Below, one piece after another: positions 1 through 5,795 of a stretch of 7,011 nt of DNA. This DNA comes from an uncultured Clostridia bacterium (lineage in GTDB: Bacteria > Bacillota > Clostridia > TANB77 > CAG-508). Each line of letters opens with the position of its first letter. Within the stretch, counting starts at the first letter, position 1. The stretch spans positions 1 through 7,011 of the forward strand of contig CANRPQ010000065.1 in assembly GCA_947632525.1 (NCBI GenBank), written 5' to 3'. Both the position numbers and the translations under genes were made by a program. The notes below the pieces were generated by a model. It had not been told where the DNA came from. It was given only the letters and a program-made list of their open reading frames with translations, and ran no database searches.

Positions 1-43
1 GCTGGTTGAAAAACTCCACATGGAGTACAGAGACGAGCAGTAA
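1..43 (+). other. Possible 3' end of an upstream gene or RNA
   Basis: Read from base 2, the edge is open for 13 codons (LVEKLHMEYRDEQ) and stops at TAA 41-43. A strong terminator follows 12 bases later, so something transcribed on the plus strand ends here. The G+C is 20 of 43 bases, clearly above the neighbouring DNA. A short palindrome (ACTCC-ACAT-GGAGT, 14-27) lies inside it, so the 3' part of a structured RNA is an alternative to a protein tail. Too little is visible to identify a family. Confidence 0.3.
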
Positions 44-55
44 GTATCTTTCTTC

Positions 56-87
56 AAAAATACCCAAGTAAATGCTTGGGTATTTTT
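56..87 (+). terminator. Rho-independent terminator upstream of gatC
   Basis: This is a perfect 13-bp stem. AAAAATACCCAAG (56-68) pairs with CTTGGGTATTTTT (75-87) around the 6-base loop TAAATG, and the 3' arm ends in a run of five T. It closes the upstream transcription unit and separates it from the gatCAB promoter, which begins about 40 bases further on. Confidence 0.9.
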
Positions 88-128
88 GTAATTGAATCTA
101 ATTTATTAAAATTATATGATGAATATAC

Positions 129-157
129 TTGTATTTTATGGAAAAAACGGGTATAAT
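129..157 (+). promoter_or_regulatory. SigA promoter of gatCAB
   Basis: The -35 box TTGTAT (129-134) and a perfect -10 box TATAAT (152-157) are separated by 17 bp. Transcription should start near 164, giving a leader of about 25 bases before the gatC start at 189. The placement argues against any upstream start for gatC at the in-frame TTG of 129, because that TTG is the -35 box itself. Confidence 0.8.
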
Positions 158-188
158 AAATCACATAGTTAAAAAGGAGATGAAAATT

Positions 189-473
189 ATGCAAGTATCA
201 AGAGAAGAATTATTGCATATTGCAAATTTAGCAAGTTTAAAATTAGAGGAAGATGAAATAGACACTTATTTAGTTAATTTACAAGATATATTAAATTTTG
301 CAAATATTGTTGGAAAAGCACCAGTAGATAATTTACCAGAGGCAATAGGAGTAAATGACAATTACAATGTATTTCGTAAAGATGAAGTAAAGGTGTTTGA
401 AGATAACGAACTACTACTTAATAATGCACCAGAAAAAGAAAGAAATATGTTCAAAATTCCAAAAGTTATTTAA
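189..473 (+). CDS. gatC: Asp-tRNA(Asn)/Glu-tRNA(Gln) amidotransferase subunit C
   Basis: This is the small GatC subunit of the heterotrimeric GatCAB amidotransferase, known to wrap around and stabilise GatA against GatB. The 94-residue product matches the usual family length of about 95. It has the typical start (VSREELLHIANLASLKL), a central helix (YLVNLQDILNFANIV) and the C-terminal FRKDEV element. I chose ATG 189 because AAAGGAG (173-179) ends 9 bases before it. An in-frame ATG at 180 touches that ribosome binding site, and the in-frame TTG at 129 is the promoter -35 box. gatC is first in the operon, 117 bp ahead of gatA, which is a wider gap than is common for gatCAB. Identification rests on sequence pattern and on the order gatC-gatA-gatB. 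Confidence 0.95.
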   Translation: MQVSREELLHIANLASLKLEEDEIDTYLVNLQDILNFANIVGKAPVDNLPEAIGVNDNYNVFRKDEVKVFEDNELLLNNAPEKERNMFKIPKVI

Positions 474-590
474 TAGTTTTAAATTTAATAAAAATATTAT
501 AACAAGAAATTTCGCATATTTATATATAAATAAAATAATATTTTTAAACATTGCTATAGAATAAATAAAAATAAAGAAAGGATACTTAAT
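474..590 (+). other. gatC-gatA intergenic gap with A/T-only inverted repeat
   Basis: These 117 bp of almost pure A+T contain a 12-bp inverted repeat made only of A and T (489-500 with 535-546, 34-base loop). No G+C-rich terminator and no convincing -35/-10 pair were found, so gatA is most simply read as cotranscribed with gatC. The gatA ribosome binding site AAAGGA (577-582) sits at the end of the gap, 8 bases before the start codon. Confidence 0.4.
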
Positions 591-2069
591 ATGGATATAA
601 CAGAATTGACCGTACATGAGCTTGCACAAAAAATAGAAAACAAAGAATTAACAATTACAGAAATTACAAAAGCTTATGTAGATAGAATAAATGAAAAAGA
701 ACAAGATGTACAAGCTTTTGTTACAACATTAACAGATGAAGCCTTAAAAAGTGCAAAAACAATAGAAGAAAGAAAGGCAAATGGAGAAATCAAATCTCAA
801 TTTGCAGGAATTCCTATTGGAATTAAAGATAATATATGTACAAAAGGAATAAAAACAACTTGTAGCTCTAAAATGCTAGAAAATTTTGTTGCTCCTTATA
901 ATGCTACTGTAGTAGAAAAATTAAATGACGAAAATCTTATTACTTTAGGGAAACTTAACATGGACGAATTTGCTATGGGTTCTTCTACAGAAACCTCATA
1001 TTTTAAAAAGACTAAAAATCCATGGAACTTAAATACAGTACCAGGAGGTTCATCAGGAGGAAGTGCAGCAGCAGTAGCAGCAAATCTAGTACCTTGGGCA
1101 CTAGGATCTGATACTGGTGGATCTATTCGTCAGCCTGCTAGTTTATGTGGTGTAGTTGGATTAAAACCAACTTATGGATTAGTATCACGCTACGGATTAG
1201 TAGCTTTTGCGTCATCATTAGACCAAATTGGTCCAATTACAAAAGATGTAAAGGATAGTGCTATATTGTTAAATATAATTAGTGGACATGATGAAAAAGA
1301 TTCTACATCAGCAAATTTACCAAAAAAAGATTATACCAAAGCATTAAAAAATGACATTAAAGGTTTAAAAATAGGGGTTCCAAAACAATACTTTGGAGAA
1401 GGAATAAATTCAGAAGTAAAGGCAAAAATAGAGGAAGCTATCCAAAAATATAAAGAACTAGGAGCAATAGTTGAAGAATGCTCTTTAGACATAGCAGACT
1501 ATGCATTAGCAACCTACTATATTATTGCATGTGCAGAGGCTAGTTCTAACTTAGGAAGATTTGACGGTATTCGTTATGGATATAGAGCAGAAAACTATTC
1601 TAACTTAAAAGAACTATTTAAAAACTCTAGAAGTGAAGGATTTGGAGATGAAGTAAAAAGAAGAATTATTTTAGGTACATATGTATTATCTTCTGGATAT
1701 TATGATGCATATTATAAAAAAGCTAATCAAGTTAGAACATTAGTAAAACAAGCCTTTGATGAAGCTTTTGAAAAATATGATGTATTATTAACGCCAACTT
1801 CACCTACAGTGGCATTTGAAATTGGAAGTAAATCAAACAATCCATTAGAATTATATTTAGCAGATATTTGTACTGTATCTATAAATATTGCAGGACTTCC
1901 AGGTATTTCTATACCATGTGGGGTAGATAGCAATGGTATGCCAATAGGAATGCAATTAATAGGAAACAGCTTTGCTGAAGAAACCATATTAAATGCTGCA
2001 TATACCTATGAACAAGCAACTAACTTTAGAGAAAAATATAAACCAACATTTAAAGGGGGTGCACAATAA
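591..2069 (+). CDS. gatA: Asp-tRNA(Asn)/Glu-tRNA(Gln) amidotransferase subunit A
   Basis: GatA is the glutaminase subunit. It hydrolyses glutamine and passes the ammonia to GatB, which amidates the mischarged tRNA. The 492-residue length is normal for the family. The amidase-signature catalytic Ser-cisSer-Lys triad is complete: Lys79 in GIPIGIKDN, Ser154 in PGGSSGGS and nucleophile Ser178 in GSDTGGSIRQP. These are the residue numbers known for the Staphylococcus aureus enzyme. The signature block spans roughly residues 152-184. The C-terminal half (LLTPTSPTVAFEIG, then GLPGISIPCG) is also typical. ATG 591 follows AAAGGA by 8 bases. The stop codon overlaps the gatB start by one base, so the two genes are very probably translationally coupled. 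Nothing is missing or broken. Confidence 0.98.
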   Translation: MDITELTVHELAQKIENKELTITEITKAYVDRINEKEQDVQAFVTTLTDEALKSAKTIEERKANGEIKSQFAGIPIGIKDNICTKGIKTTCSSKMLENFVAPYNATVVEKLNDENLITLGKLNMDEFAMGSSTETSYFKKTKNPWNLNTVPGGSSGGSAAAVAANLVPWALGSDTGGSIRQPASLCGVVGLKPTYGLVSRYGLVAFASSLDQIGPITKDVKDSAILLNIISGHDEKDSTSANLPKKDYTKALKNDIKGLKIGVPKQYFGEGINSEVKAKIEEAIQKYKELGAIVEECSLDIADYALATYYIIACAEASSNLGRFDGIRYGYRAENYSNLKELFKNSRSEGFGDEVKRRIILGTYVLSSGYYDAYYKKANQVRTLVKQAFDEAFEKYDVLLTPTSPTVAFEIGSKSNNPLELYLADICTVSINIAGLPGISIPCGVDSNGMPIGMQLIGNSFAEETILNAAYTYEQATNFREKYKPTFKGGAQ

Positions 2070-3508
2070 TGTCAAGAGAAGATTATGAAATAGTAATAGG
2101 ATTAGAAGTACATGCAGAACTTTCTACAAAAACCAAAATATTTTGTAATTGTTCTACAGAATTTGGTGCAGACCCTAACACTCATGTTTGTCCAGTTTGT
2201 ATGGCTATGCCAGGAACACTTCCTGTATTAAATGAAAAGGTAGTAGAGTATGCTGTAAAAGCAGGATTAGCTACAGGATGTGAAATTTCAAGAGATAGTA
2301 AAAACGATAGAAAAAATTATTTCTATCCAGACCTTCCAAAATCTTATCAAATTTCTCAATTCGATAAACCACTATGTGAACATGGAAAAGTAGAAATTGA
2401 AGAGGACGGAGAAAAAAAGATAATTGGCATTACAAGAATACATATTGAAGAAGATGCTGGAAAACTAAATCATAATGAATTTGGTGGCGGAAGTTTAGTA
2501 GATTTAAACAGAGCAGGAGTTCCACTTATTGAAATTGTATCAGAGCCAGATATGAGGTCAGCTAAAGATGCTGAAAATTACTTAAAAAAGATAAAATCTA
2601 TTTTAGAATATATTGAAGTTTCTGATTGCAAAATGCAAGAAGGGTCTTTAAGAGCAGATGTAAACGTATCAGTTCGTAAAAAAGGTGCAAAAGAATTTGG
2701 TACTCGTACAGAAATGAAAAATATGAACTCATTCAGATCAATTGTAAGAGCAATTGAATATGAATCTGAAAGACAGATTGACGTTTTAGAAGACGGTGGA
2801 ATAATTACCCAAGAAACTTTAAGGTGGGATGATGTATCAGGCAAAACATTTACCATGAGAGACAAAGAAGATGCACAAGATTACCGCTATTTTCCTGAAC
2901 CAGATTTAGTAGCAATTCGTCTATCAGAAGAATATATTGAAAACATAAAAAACAACTTACCAGAATTACCAGAAAGCAGAAAGGAAAGATATTTAAAGGA
3001 ATACAATTTATCAGAAAAAGACAGTAAAATGCTAACAGCATCTAAATATCTATCGAATATGTTTGAACAAGCTTTAGCAATATGTGGAAATGCAAAAGCT
3101 GTAGCAAATTGGCTATTATCAGATGTTTCTAGAATATTAAATGAAAAAGAAATTGAACCTGACCAAATACCATTTACAGCTGAACAATTAGCTAAAATGA
3201 TTGAACTAATTGAAAAAGGAACAATCAGTTCAGCTATTGGTAAAAAAGTATTGGAAGAATTATTTGAAAACCCAAGAAATCCAGAAGAAATAATAAAAGA
3301 AAAAGGTTGGATACAAATTTCTGACGAAGGTGCTATAAAAGAAGTAGTTGCAAAAATATTACAAAATAATCCACAATCAATAGCCGACTTTAAAGCAGGA
3401 AAAGATAGAGCATTAGGTTTCTTAGTAGGTCAAGCTATGAAAGAAACTAAGGGAAAGGCAAATCCACAAATGCTAAATAAAATGTTCCTTGAAGAATTAA
3501 ATAAATAA
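2069..3508 (+). CDS. gatB: Asp-tRNA(Asn)/Glu-tRNA(Gln) amidotransferase subunit B
   Basis: GatB binds the mischarged Glu-tRNA(Gln) or Asp-tRNA(Asn), activates the carboxylate with ATP and amidates it using ammonia from GatA. The 479-residue product has the kinase-like catalytic core at about 3-290, including KNYFYPDLPKSYQISQ (82-97), HIEEDAGK (125-132) and the GatB signature VDLNRAGVPLIEI (144-156). The helical plus YqeY-like tail domain for tRNA binding covers about 330-479, ending in the usual GFLVGQAMKETKGKANP element. Four cysteines near the N-terminus (26, 28, 41, 44; a CxC plus CxxC pattern) suggest the zinc site found in some GatB proteins. ATG 2069 shares its A with the gatA stop, and a strong AAAGGGGG (2052-2059) lies just upstream. 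It is the last gene of the operon. Confidence 0.98.
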   Translation: MSREDYEIVIGLEVHAELSTKTKIFCNCSTEFGADPNTHVCPVCMAMPGTLPVLNEKVVEYAVKAGLATGCEISRDSKNDRKNYFYPDLPKSYQISQFDKPLCEHGKVEIEEDGEKKIIGITRIHIEEDAGKLNHNEFGGGSLVDLNRAGVPLIEIVSEPDMRSAKDAENYLKKIKSILEYIEVSDCKMQEGSLRADVNVSVRKKGAKEFGTRTEMKNMNSFRSIVRAIEYESERQIDVLEDGGIITQETLRWDDVSGKTFTMRDKEDAQDYRYFPEPDLVAIRLSEEYIENIKNNLPELPESRKERYLKEYNLSEKDSKMLTASKYLSNMFEQALAICGNAKAVANWLLSDVSRILNEKEIEPDQIPFTAEQLAKMIELIEKGTISSAIGKKVLEELFENPRNPEEIIKEKGWIQISDEGAIKEVVAKILQNNPQSIADFKAGKDRALGFLVGQAMKETKGKANPQMLNKMFLEELNK

Positions 3509-3510
3509 TT

Positions 3511-3552
3511 AAAAATGTCAGTTTAAGGAAGCTCCTTTAACTGACATTTTTT
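3511..3552. terminator. Terminator of gatCAB, possibly bidirectional
   Basis: A 19-bp stem with one internal T-T mismatch (3511-3529 with 3533-3551) closes on the 3-base loop AGC. T residues end the 3' arm and A residues begin the 5' arm. It lies 2 bases after the gatB stop. Because the 5' arm starts with five A, the minus strand also reads hairpin then T-run, so it could stop transcripts of the minus-strand gene ending at 3609. Confidence 0.9.
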
Positions 3553-3608
3553 CTATACAACAATGTTAAGTTTCCTATAAAAAGAAACGTCATTTAACTA
3601 ACACTAAA

Positions 3609-3860
3609 TCAATTTTTTAATTCATTTTTAATTTTACTAAAAGCAAAACCACAAATAACAAAGCCTACCATAAAGAAAAGGCTGCTTTTAAATAAAGAAA
3701 TACCAATATAGTATGTAGAAGGGGATGTATAAATAAAATCATATGTAAAAAGAATTATTATAGATATAATACTTATTAAAAAAGAAAATTTTATACCTAA
3801 TTTCATTAATTTTAAAATAGAACAATCTATATTTTTAAACTCTAATAATAATTGTTTCAT
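3609..3860 (-). CDS. Small two-helix membrane protein, unrecognised
   Basis: I do not recognise a named family. The 83-residue product begins MKQLLLEFKNIDCSILKLMK, an amphipathic N-terminal stretch. Two likely membrane helices follow at about 22-44 and 52-74, joined by a short loop (IYTSPSTYY), and the tail is basic (KIKNELKN). Lysines flank both outer ends, so the positive-inside rule suggests both termini are cytoplasmic. ATG 3860 was preferred because GAGAGG (3873-3878) lies 12 bases upstream, a slightly long spacing. The frame stays open to 3932, so a 107-residue form is possible but lacks a better ribosome binding site. No catalytic motif is visible. It sits between the gatCAB terminator and the rpsT terminator, so it is probably its own transcript. 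That it is a real gene is supported by the ribosome binding site and the coherent helix pattern, not by homology I can verify. Confidence 0.65.
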   Translation of the reverse strand: MKQLLLEFKNIDCSILKLMKLGIKFSFLISIISIIILFTYDFIYTSPSTYYIGISLFKSSLFFMVGFVICGFAFSKIKNELKN

Positions 3861-4060
3861 AACTACTTCATTCCTCTCAAACATTTTTAATACTTTTAAA
3901 ATATTCATATTATTCACATTTGAAAATAGCATCGATAAAACATCTAACTATATCTATATTAACATAAATACAAGTAAAAAACAAAGGTAATTAATACCAA
4001 AATAAGAAAAGTTGCTTTATAAATATGCACAGACCAATGAAACTTAACCTTGTTTTATAG
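3861..4060. other. Non-coding stretch upstream of the membrane protein gene
   Basis: About 200 bp lie between the chosen start at 3860 and the rpsT terminator. Read on the minus strand it must contain the promoter for the membrane protein gene. The best candidate pairs (for example TTGTTT-17-TAATAT) match the consensus poorly, so none is called. No small gene with a ribosome binding site was found on either strand. Confidence 0.4.
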
Positions 4061-4090
4061 CAAAAAAAGAATGCTATGTATAGCATTCTT
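4061..4090 (-). terminator. Terminator of rpsT
   Basis: A perfect 10-bp stem (AAGAATGCTA, 4067-4076, with TAGCATTCTT, 4081-4090) has the 4-base loop TGTA. On the minus strand it is followed by a run of seven T, the complement of 4062-4068. It lies 36 bases beyond the rpsT stop codon and separates rpsT from the membrane protein gene downstream. Confidence 0.9.
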
Positions 4091-4126
4091 CCTTAAAAAA
4101 CTGTGCACAATTTTCTAAAATTTATA

Positions 4127-4390
4127 CTATTTCATAGCATTTAATTTTTTAGCCATATTTGATTTCTTTCTAGCTGCTGTATTTTTTACAATAACACCTT
4201 TAGTACAAGCTTGGTCTACTTTTTTAGTAGCTAAAGAAAATAATGTTTTAGCTTTTTCTTTATCTCCAGCTTCTACAGCTTGTTCAAAACTTTTAACAGC
4301 TGATTTATATCCAGATTTAATCATATTATTTCTAAGAGTTTTCTTTTCAATAACACTAACACGTTTAATAGCTGATTTAATATTTGGCAT
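4127..4390 (-). CDS. rpsT: 30S ribosomal protein S20 (bS20)
   Basis: This is the bacterial small-subunit protein bS20, a helical protein that binds 16S rRNA early in 30S assembly. The 87-residue product has the family hallmarks: an MPNIKSAIKRV start, lysine-rich helices (KKTLRNNMIKSGYKSAVKSF), the conserved LFSLATKKVDQACTKGVIVKNTAARKKS region split over two helices, and a basic tail. ATG 4390 is preceded by a strong GGGAGGTG (4397-4404). The frame continues upstream to a TTG at 4465, but that TTG is the promoter -35 box, so the longer form is rejected. The gene is monocistronic, with its own promoter and terminator, and divergent from hpf. Confidence 0.97.
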   Translation of the reverse strand: MPNIKSAIKRVSVIEKKTLRNNMIKSGYKSAVKSFEQAVEAGDKEKAKTLFSLATKKVDQACTKGVIVKNTAARKKSNMAKKLNAMK

Positions 4391-4436
4391 ATTTTGCACC
4401 TCCCTTTTAAGTAGTGTTCGTAAACTAACAACCAAT

Positions 4437-4465
4437 ATTATAGCATGCAAAATTAATTTTGGCAA
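4437..4465 (-). promoter_or_regulatory. SigA promoter of rpsT
   Basis: On the minus strand, TTGCCA (4465-4460) is followed by a 17-bp spacer and a perfect TATAAT (4442-4437). Transcription should start near 4430, giving a leader of about 40 bases that contains the strong ribosome binding site. Box quality and spacing fit a highly expressed ribosomal protein gene. Confidence 0.85.
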
Positions 4466-4493
4466 GATGATTTATATATTTTCTTTAAAAGCC

Positions 4494-4522
4494 TTGAAAA
4501 ACAAAAATAAAACATATATAAT
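4494..4522 (+). promoter_or_regulatory. SigA promoter of hpf
   Basis: TTGAAA (4494-4499), a 17-bp spacer and a perfect TATAAT (4517-4522) precede hpf. The start of transcription should fall near 4529, leaving a leader of about 40 bases. The -35 box is only 28 bp from the -35 box of the divergent rpsT promoter, and the DNA between them is A+T-rich. No operator-like repeat is obvious between the two. Confidence 0.8.
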
Positions 4523-4570
4523 AAAAACATACTAATGAAAATAAAGAAAAATTTGGAAGGAGAGATATAT

Positions 4571-5104
4571 ATGAACATTAGAATAGTAGGAAAAGAACTT
4601 AAAGCAACAGAGGCTATTAAAGACTATATTGGTAAAAAATTAGAGAGATTGATAAAATATTTTGGAGAAGAATTTGATGTTACAGCAACAATAAAAACAG
4701 AAGGTGGAATGCAAGTTGCAGAAATGGAAGTAAAATGCTCAACTGACAGATACAGAGCAGTAACTGCACATAGAGATTTATATGCTTCCATAGACAAAGA
4801 TATTGATATTCTAGAGGGTCAAATTAGAAAAATGAAAACAAAAAAAGATCAACAAAATATGACAGAATCTATTAGAAACAAAGAAATATCAAGAGAAATG
4901 GATGAACAACCAATTGAAGGAGAAATAATTAAAACTTTATACTATGAAATCAAGCCATTATCTCCAGAAGATGCAAAACTAAAATTAGAAGAAAAACCAC
5001 AAGATAAATTTTTAACATTTATAAATATTGAAACTGGCAAAGTTAATGTTATATACCGCTTAAAAGATAGCAGTAATTATGGATTAGTAGAGCCAGAAGA
5101 CTAA
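4571..5104 (+). CDS. hpf: Ribosome hibernation promoting factor, long form
   Basis: Long-form HPF binds the 30S decoding region and pairs ribosomes into inactive 100S dimers in starved or stationary cells. The 177-residue product has both expected parts. The N-terminal S30AE/RaiA domain covers about 1-97, from MNIRIVGKELKATEAIKDYI to the DLYASIDKDIDILEGQIRKMK helix. A polar linker follows at about 98-117. The C-terminal dimerisation domain covers about 118-175 and ends in NIETGKVNVIYRLKDSSNYGLVEPED. The usual 'LGHDFFVF' stretch is here the divergent KPQDKFLTFI. ATG 4571 follows AAGGAG (4557-4562) by 8 bases. The in-frame ATG at 4535 lies almost at the predicted transcription start and has no ribosome binding site. 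The gene is monocistronic, with its own promoter and terminator. Confidence 0.96.
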   Translation: MNIRIVGKELKATEAIKDYIGKKLERLIKYFGEEFDVTATIKTEGGMQVAEMEVKCSTDRYRAVTAHRDLYASIDKDIDILEGQIRKMKTKKDQQNMTESIRNKEISREMDEQPIEGEIIKTLYYEIKPLSPEDAKLKLEEKPQDKFLTFINIETGKVNVIYRLKDSSNYGLVEPED

Positions 5105-5131
5105 AACAAGGAAAAATTTAATTTAGTTAAG

Positions 5132-5178
5132 AAAAAAGAAACCTGCCTAAATATGTAATCTAAACAGGTTTCTTTTTT
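5132..5178. terminator. Shared bidirectional terminator of hpf and the SASP gene
   Basis: A 14-bp perfect stem (5132-5145 with 5165-5178) encloses a 19-base loop. It starts with six A and ends with six T, so each strand reads hairpin followed by a T-run. It lies 27 bases after the hpf stop and 42 bases beyond the stop of the convergent SASP gene, and most likely ends both transcripts. Confidence 0.88.
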
Positions 5179-5220
5179 GCTGTTAAATACAACAAATTAT
5201 TTCAATAGAAATAACTCGAA

Positions 5221-5421
5221 CTATTTCATATTGTTTTCAGCTTGTTGGATCATTTTTTTAACCATTTGACCACCGATTCTACCAGCGTCTTTTGAAGATA
5301 AATCTCCGTTATAACCTTGTTTTAAGTTAACACCAACTTCGCTAGCTACTTCATATTTGAATTTGTTAAGAGCTTCTTTAGCTTCTGGAACTACAGATCT
5401 ATTGCTGTTATTGCTTGCCAT
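5221..5421 (-). CDS. Alpha/beta-type small acid-soluble spore protein
   Basis: SASPs of this type coat DNA in the dormant spore core, protect it from UV and heat damage, and are degraded to amino acids at germination. The 66-residue product shows both family blocks. The first is ALNKFKYEVASEVGV (17-31), which contains the GPR protease cleavage site between Glu24 and Val25. The second is the glycine-rich GYNGDLSSKDAGRIGGQMVKKM (36-57, split by the chain turn). The start is Asn-rich and polar, as usual. ATG 5421 follows a perfect AGGAGGTG (5428-5435) by 8 bases; a GTG three codons upstream lies within that site. The family is normally transcribed by SigG in the forespore. I could not find a clean SigG-type promoter upstream, so that part is inference. 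Confidence 0.95.
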   Translation of the reverse strand: MASNNSNRSVVPEAKEALNKFKYEVASEVGVNLKQGYNGDLSSKDAGRIGGQMVKKMIQQAENNMK

Positions 5422-5435
5422 ATTTTTCACCTCCT

Positions 5436-5792
5436 AAGCCATGTGATTCTTCATATTTGAAAAAACTATATTTGCTTTTTCAATAATTATATTGTGTAAA
5501 TTTAATAAAAATAAACTGGAAATTTCTACCTAATATAAAAAATGAATATAAAAAATTACATATAAAAATCTAAAAAATAAATTACATTATTGTAAAAATT
5601 ATATACATTTACCAAGTAAATCCATTGACAAAATTCGACCAAAAAGAATATAATGTTTTTGAAAAATACGGTAGTAAGCATACAAAGGAATAAAATACTA
5701 TATAAAAAAATTAAAATTATGAATATATAATCAAATTATATTAAAAATAAAATTATAAAAATTATATTTATAACCAATGAAAAAGAGGTATT
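5436..5792. other. Very A+T-rich non-coding region between SASP and HAD genes
   Basis: No gene is visible in these roughly 357 bp. The left part should hold the SASP promoter on the minus strand; no clear match was found. Small inverted repeats occur at 5457-5483 (TTGAAAAA with TTTTTCAA, 11-base loop) and 5582-5595 (TTACA-TTAT-TGTAA). The right part holds the HAD promoter and its leader of about 130 bases, which is almost entirely A and T and shows no G+C-rich stem or recognisable riboswitch. Confidence 0.5.
5625..5654 (+). promoter_or_regulatory. SigA promoter of the HAD hydrolase gene
   Basis: A perfect TTGACA (5625-5630) and a perfect TATAAT (5649-5654) are separated by 18 bp. Transcription should begin near 5661, about 135 bases before the HAD start codon. 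It is the closest match to consensus in the window. Confidence 0.8.
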
Positions 5793-5795
5793 ATG

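Noticed and set aside
129..188. Longer GatC starting at the in-frame TTG of 129
   Set aside because: The TTG is the -35 box of the operon promoter, the start would lie upstream of the transcription start, and the extra residues do not fit the family. The ribosome binding site at 173-179 supports 189.
414..629. Minus-strand open frame across the gatC end and gatA start
   Set aside because: It is antisense to two conserved genes and made of low-complexity A/T codons (Phe, Ile, Lys, Tyr). The hydrophobic look is compositional.
2578..3041. Minus-strand open frames inside gatB
   Set aside because: They are antisense to a fully conserved enzyme, with no ribosome binding site or family signal; they are shadows of gatB codon use.
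4391..4465. Longer S20 starting at the minus-strand TTG of 4465
   Set aside because: That TTG is the -35 box of the rpsT promoter. The strong GGGAGGTG and the conserved MPNIKSAIKR start support 4390.
4466..4570. A structured raiA-type RNA upstream of hpf
   Set aside because: Such RNAs are known upstream of some clostridial hpf/raiA genes, but the leader here is only about 40 bases and A/T-rich, with no room for one.
5436..5560. SigG promoter for the SASP gene
   Set aside because: Expected from family knowledge, but no -35/-10 pair with acceptable sequence and spacing was found on the minus strand, so no site is called.
5655..5728. Leader peptide starting with TTG near 5659 upstream of the HAD gene
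   Set aside because: A short open stretch exists but there is no ribosome binding site in front of it, and it starts at the predicted transcription start.
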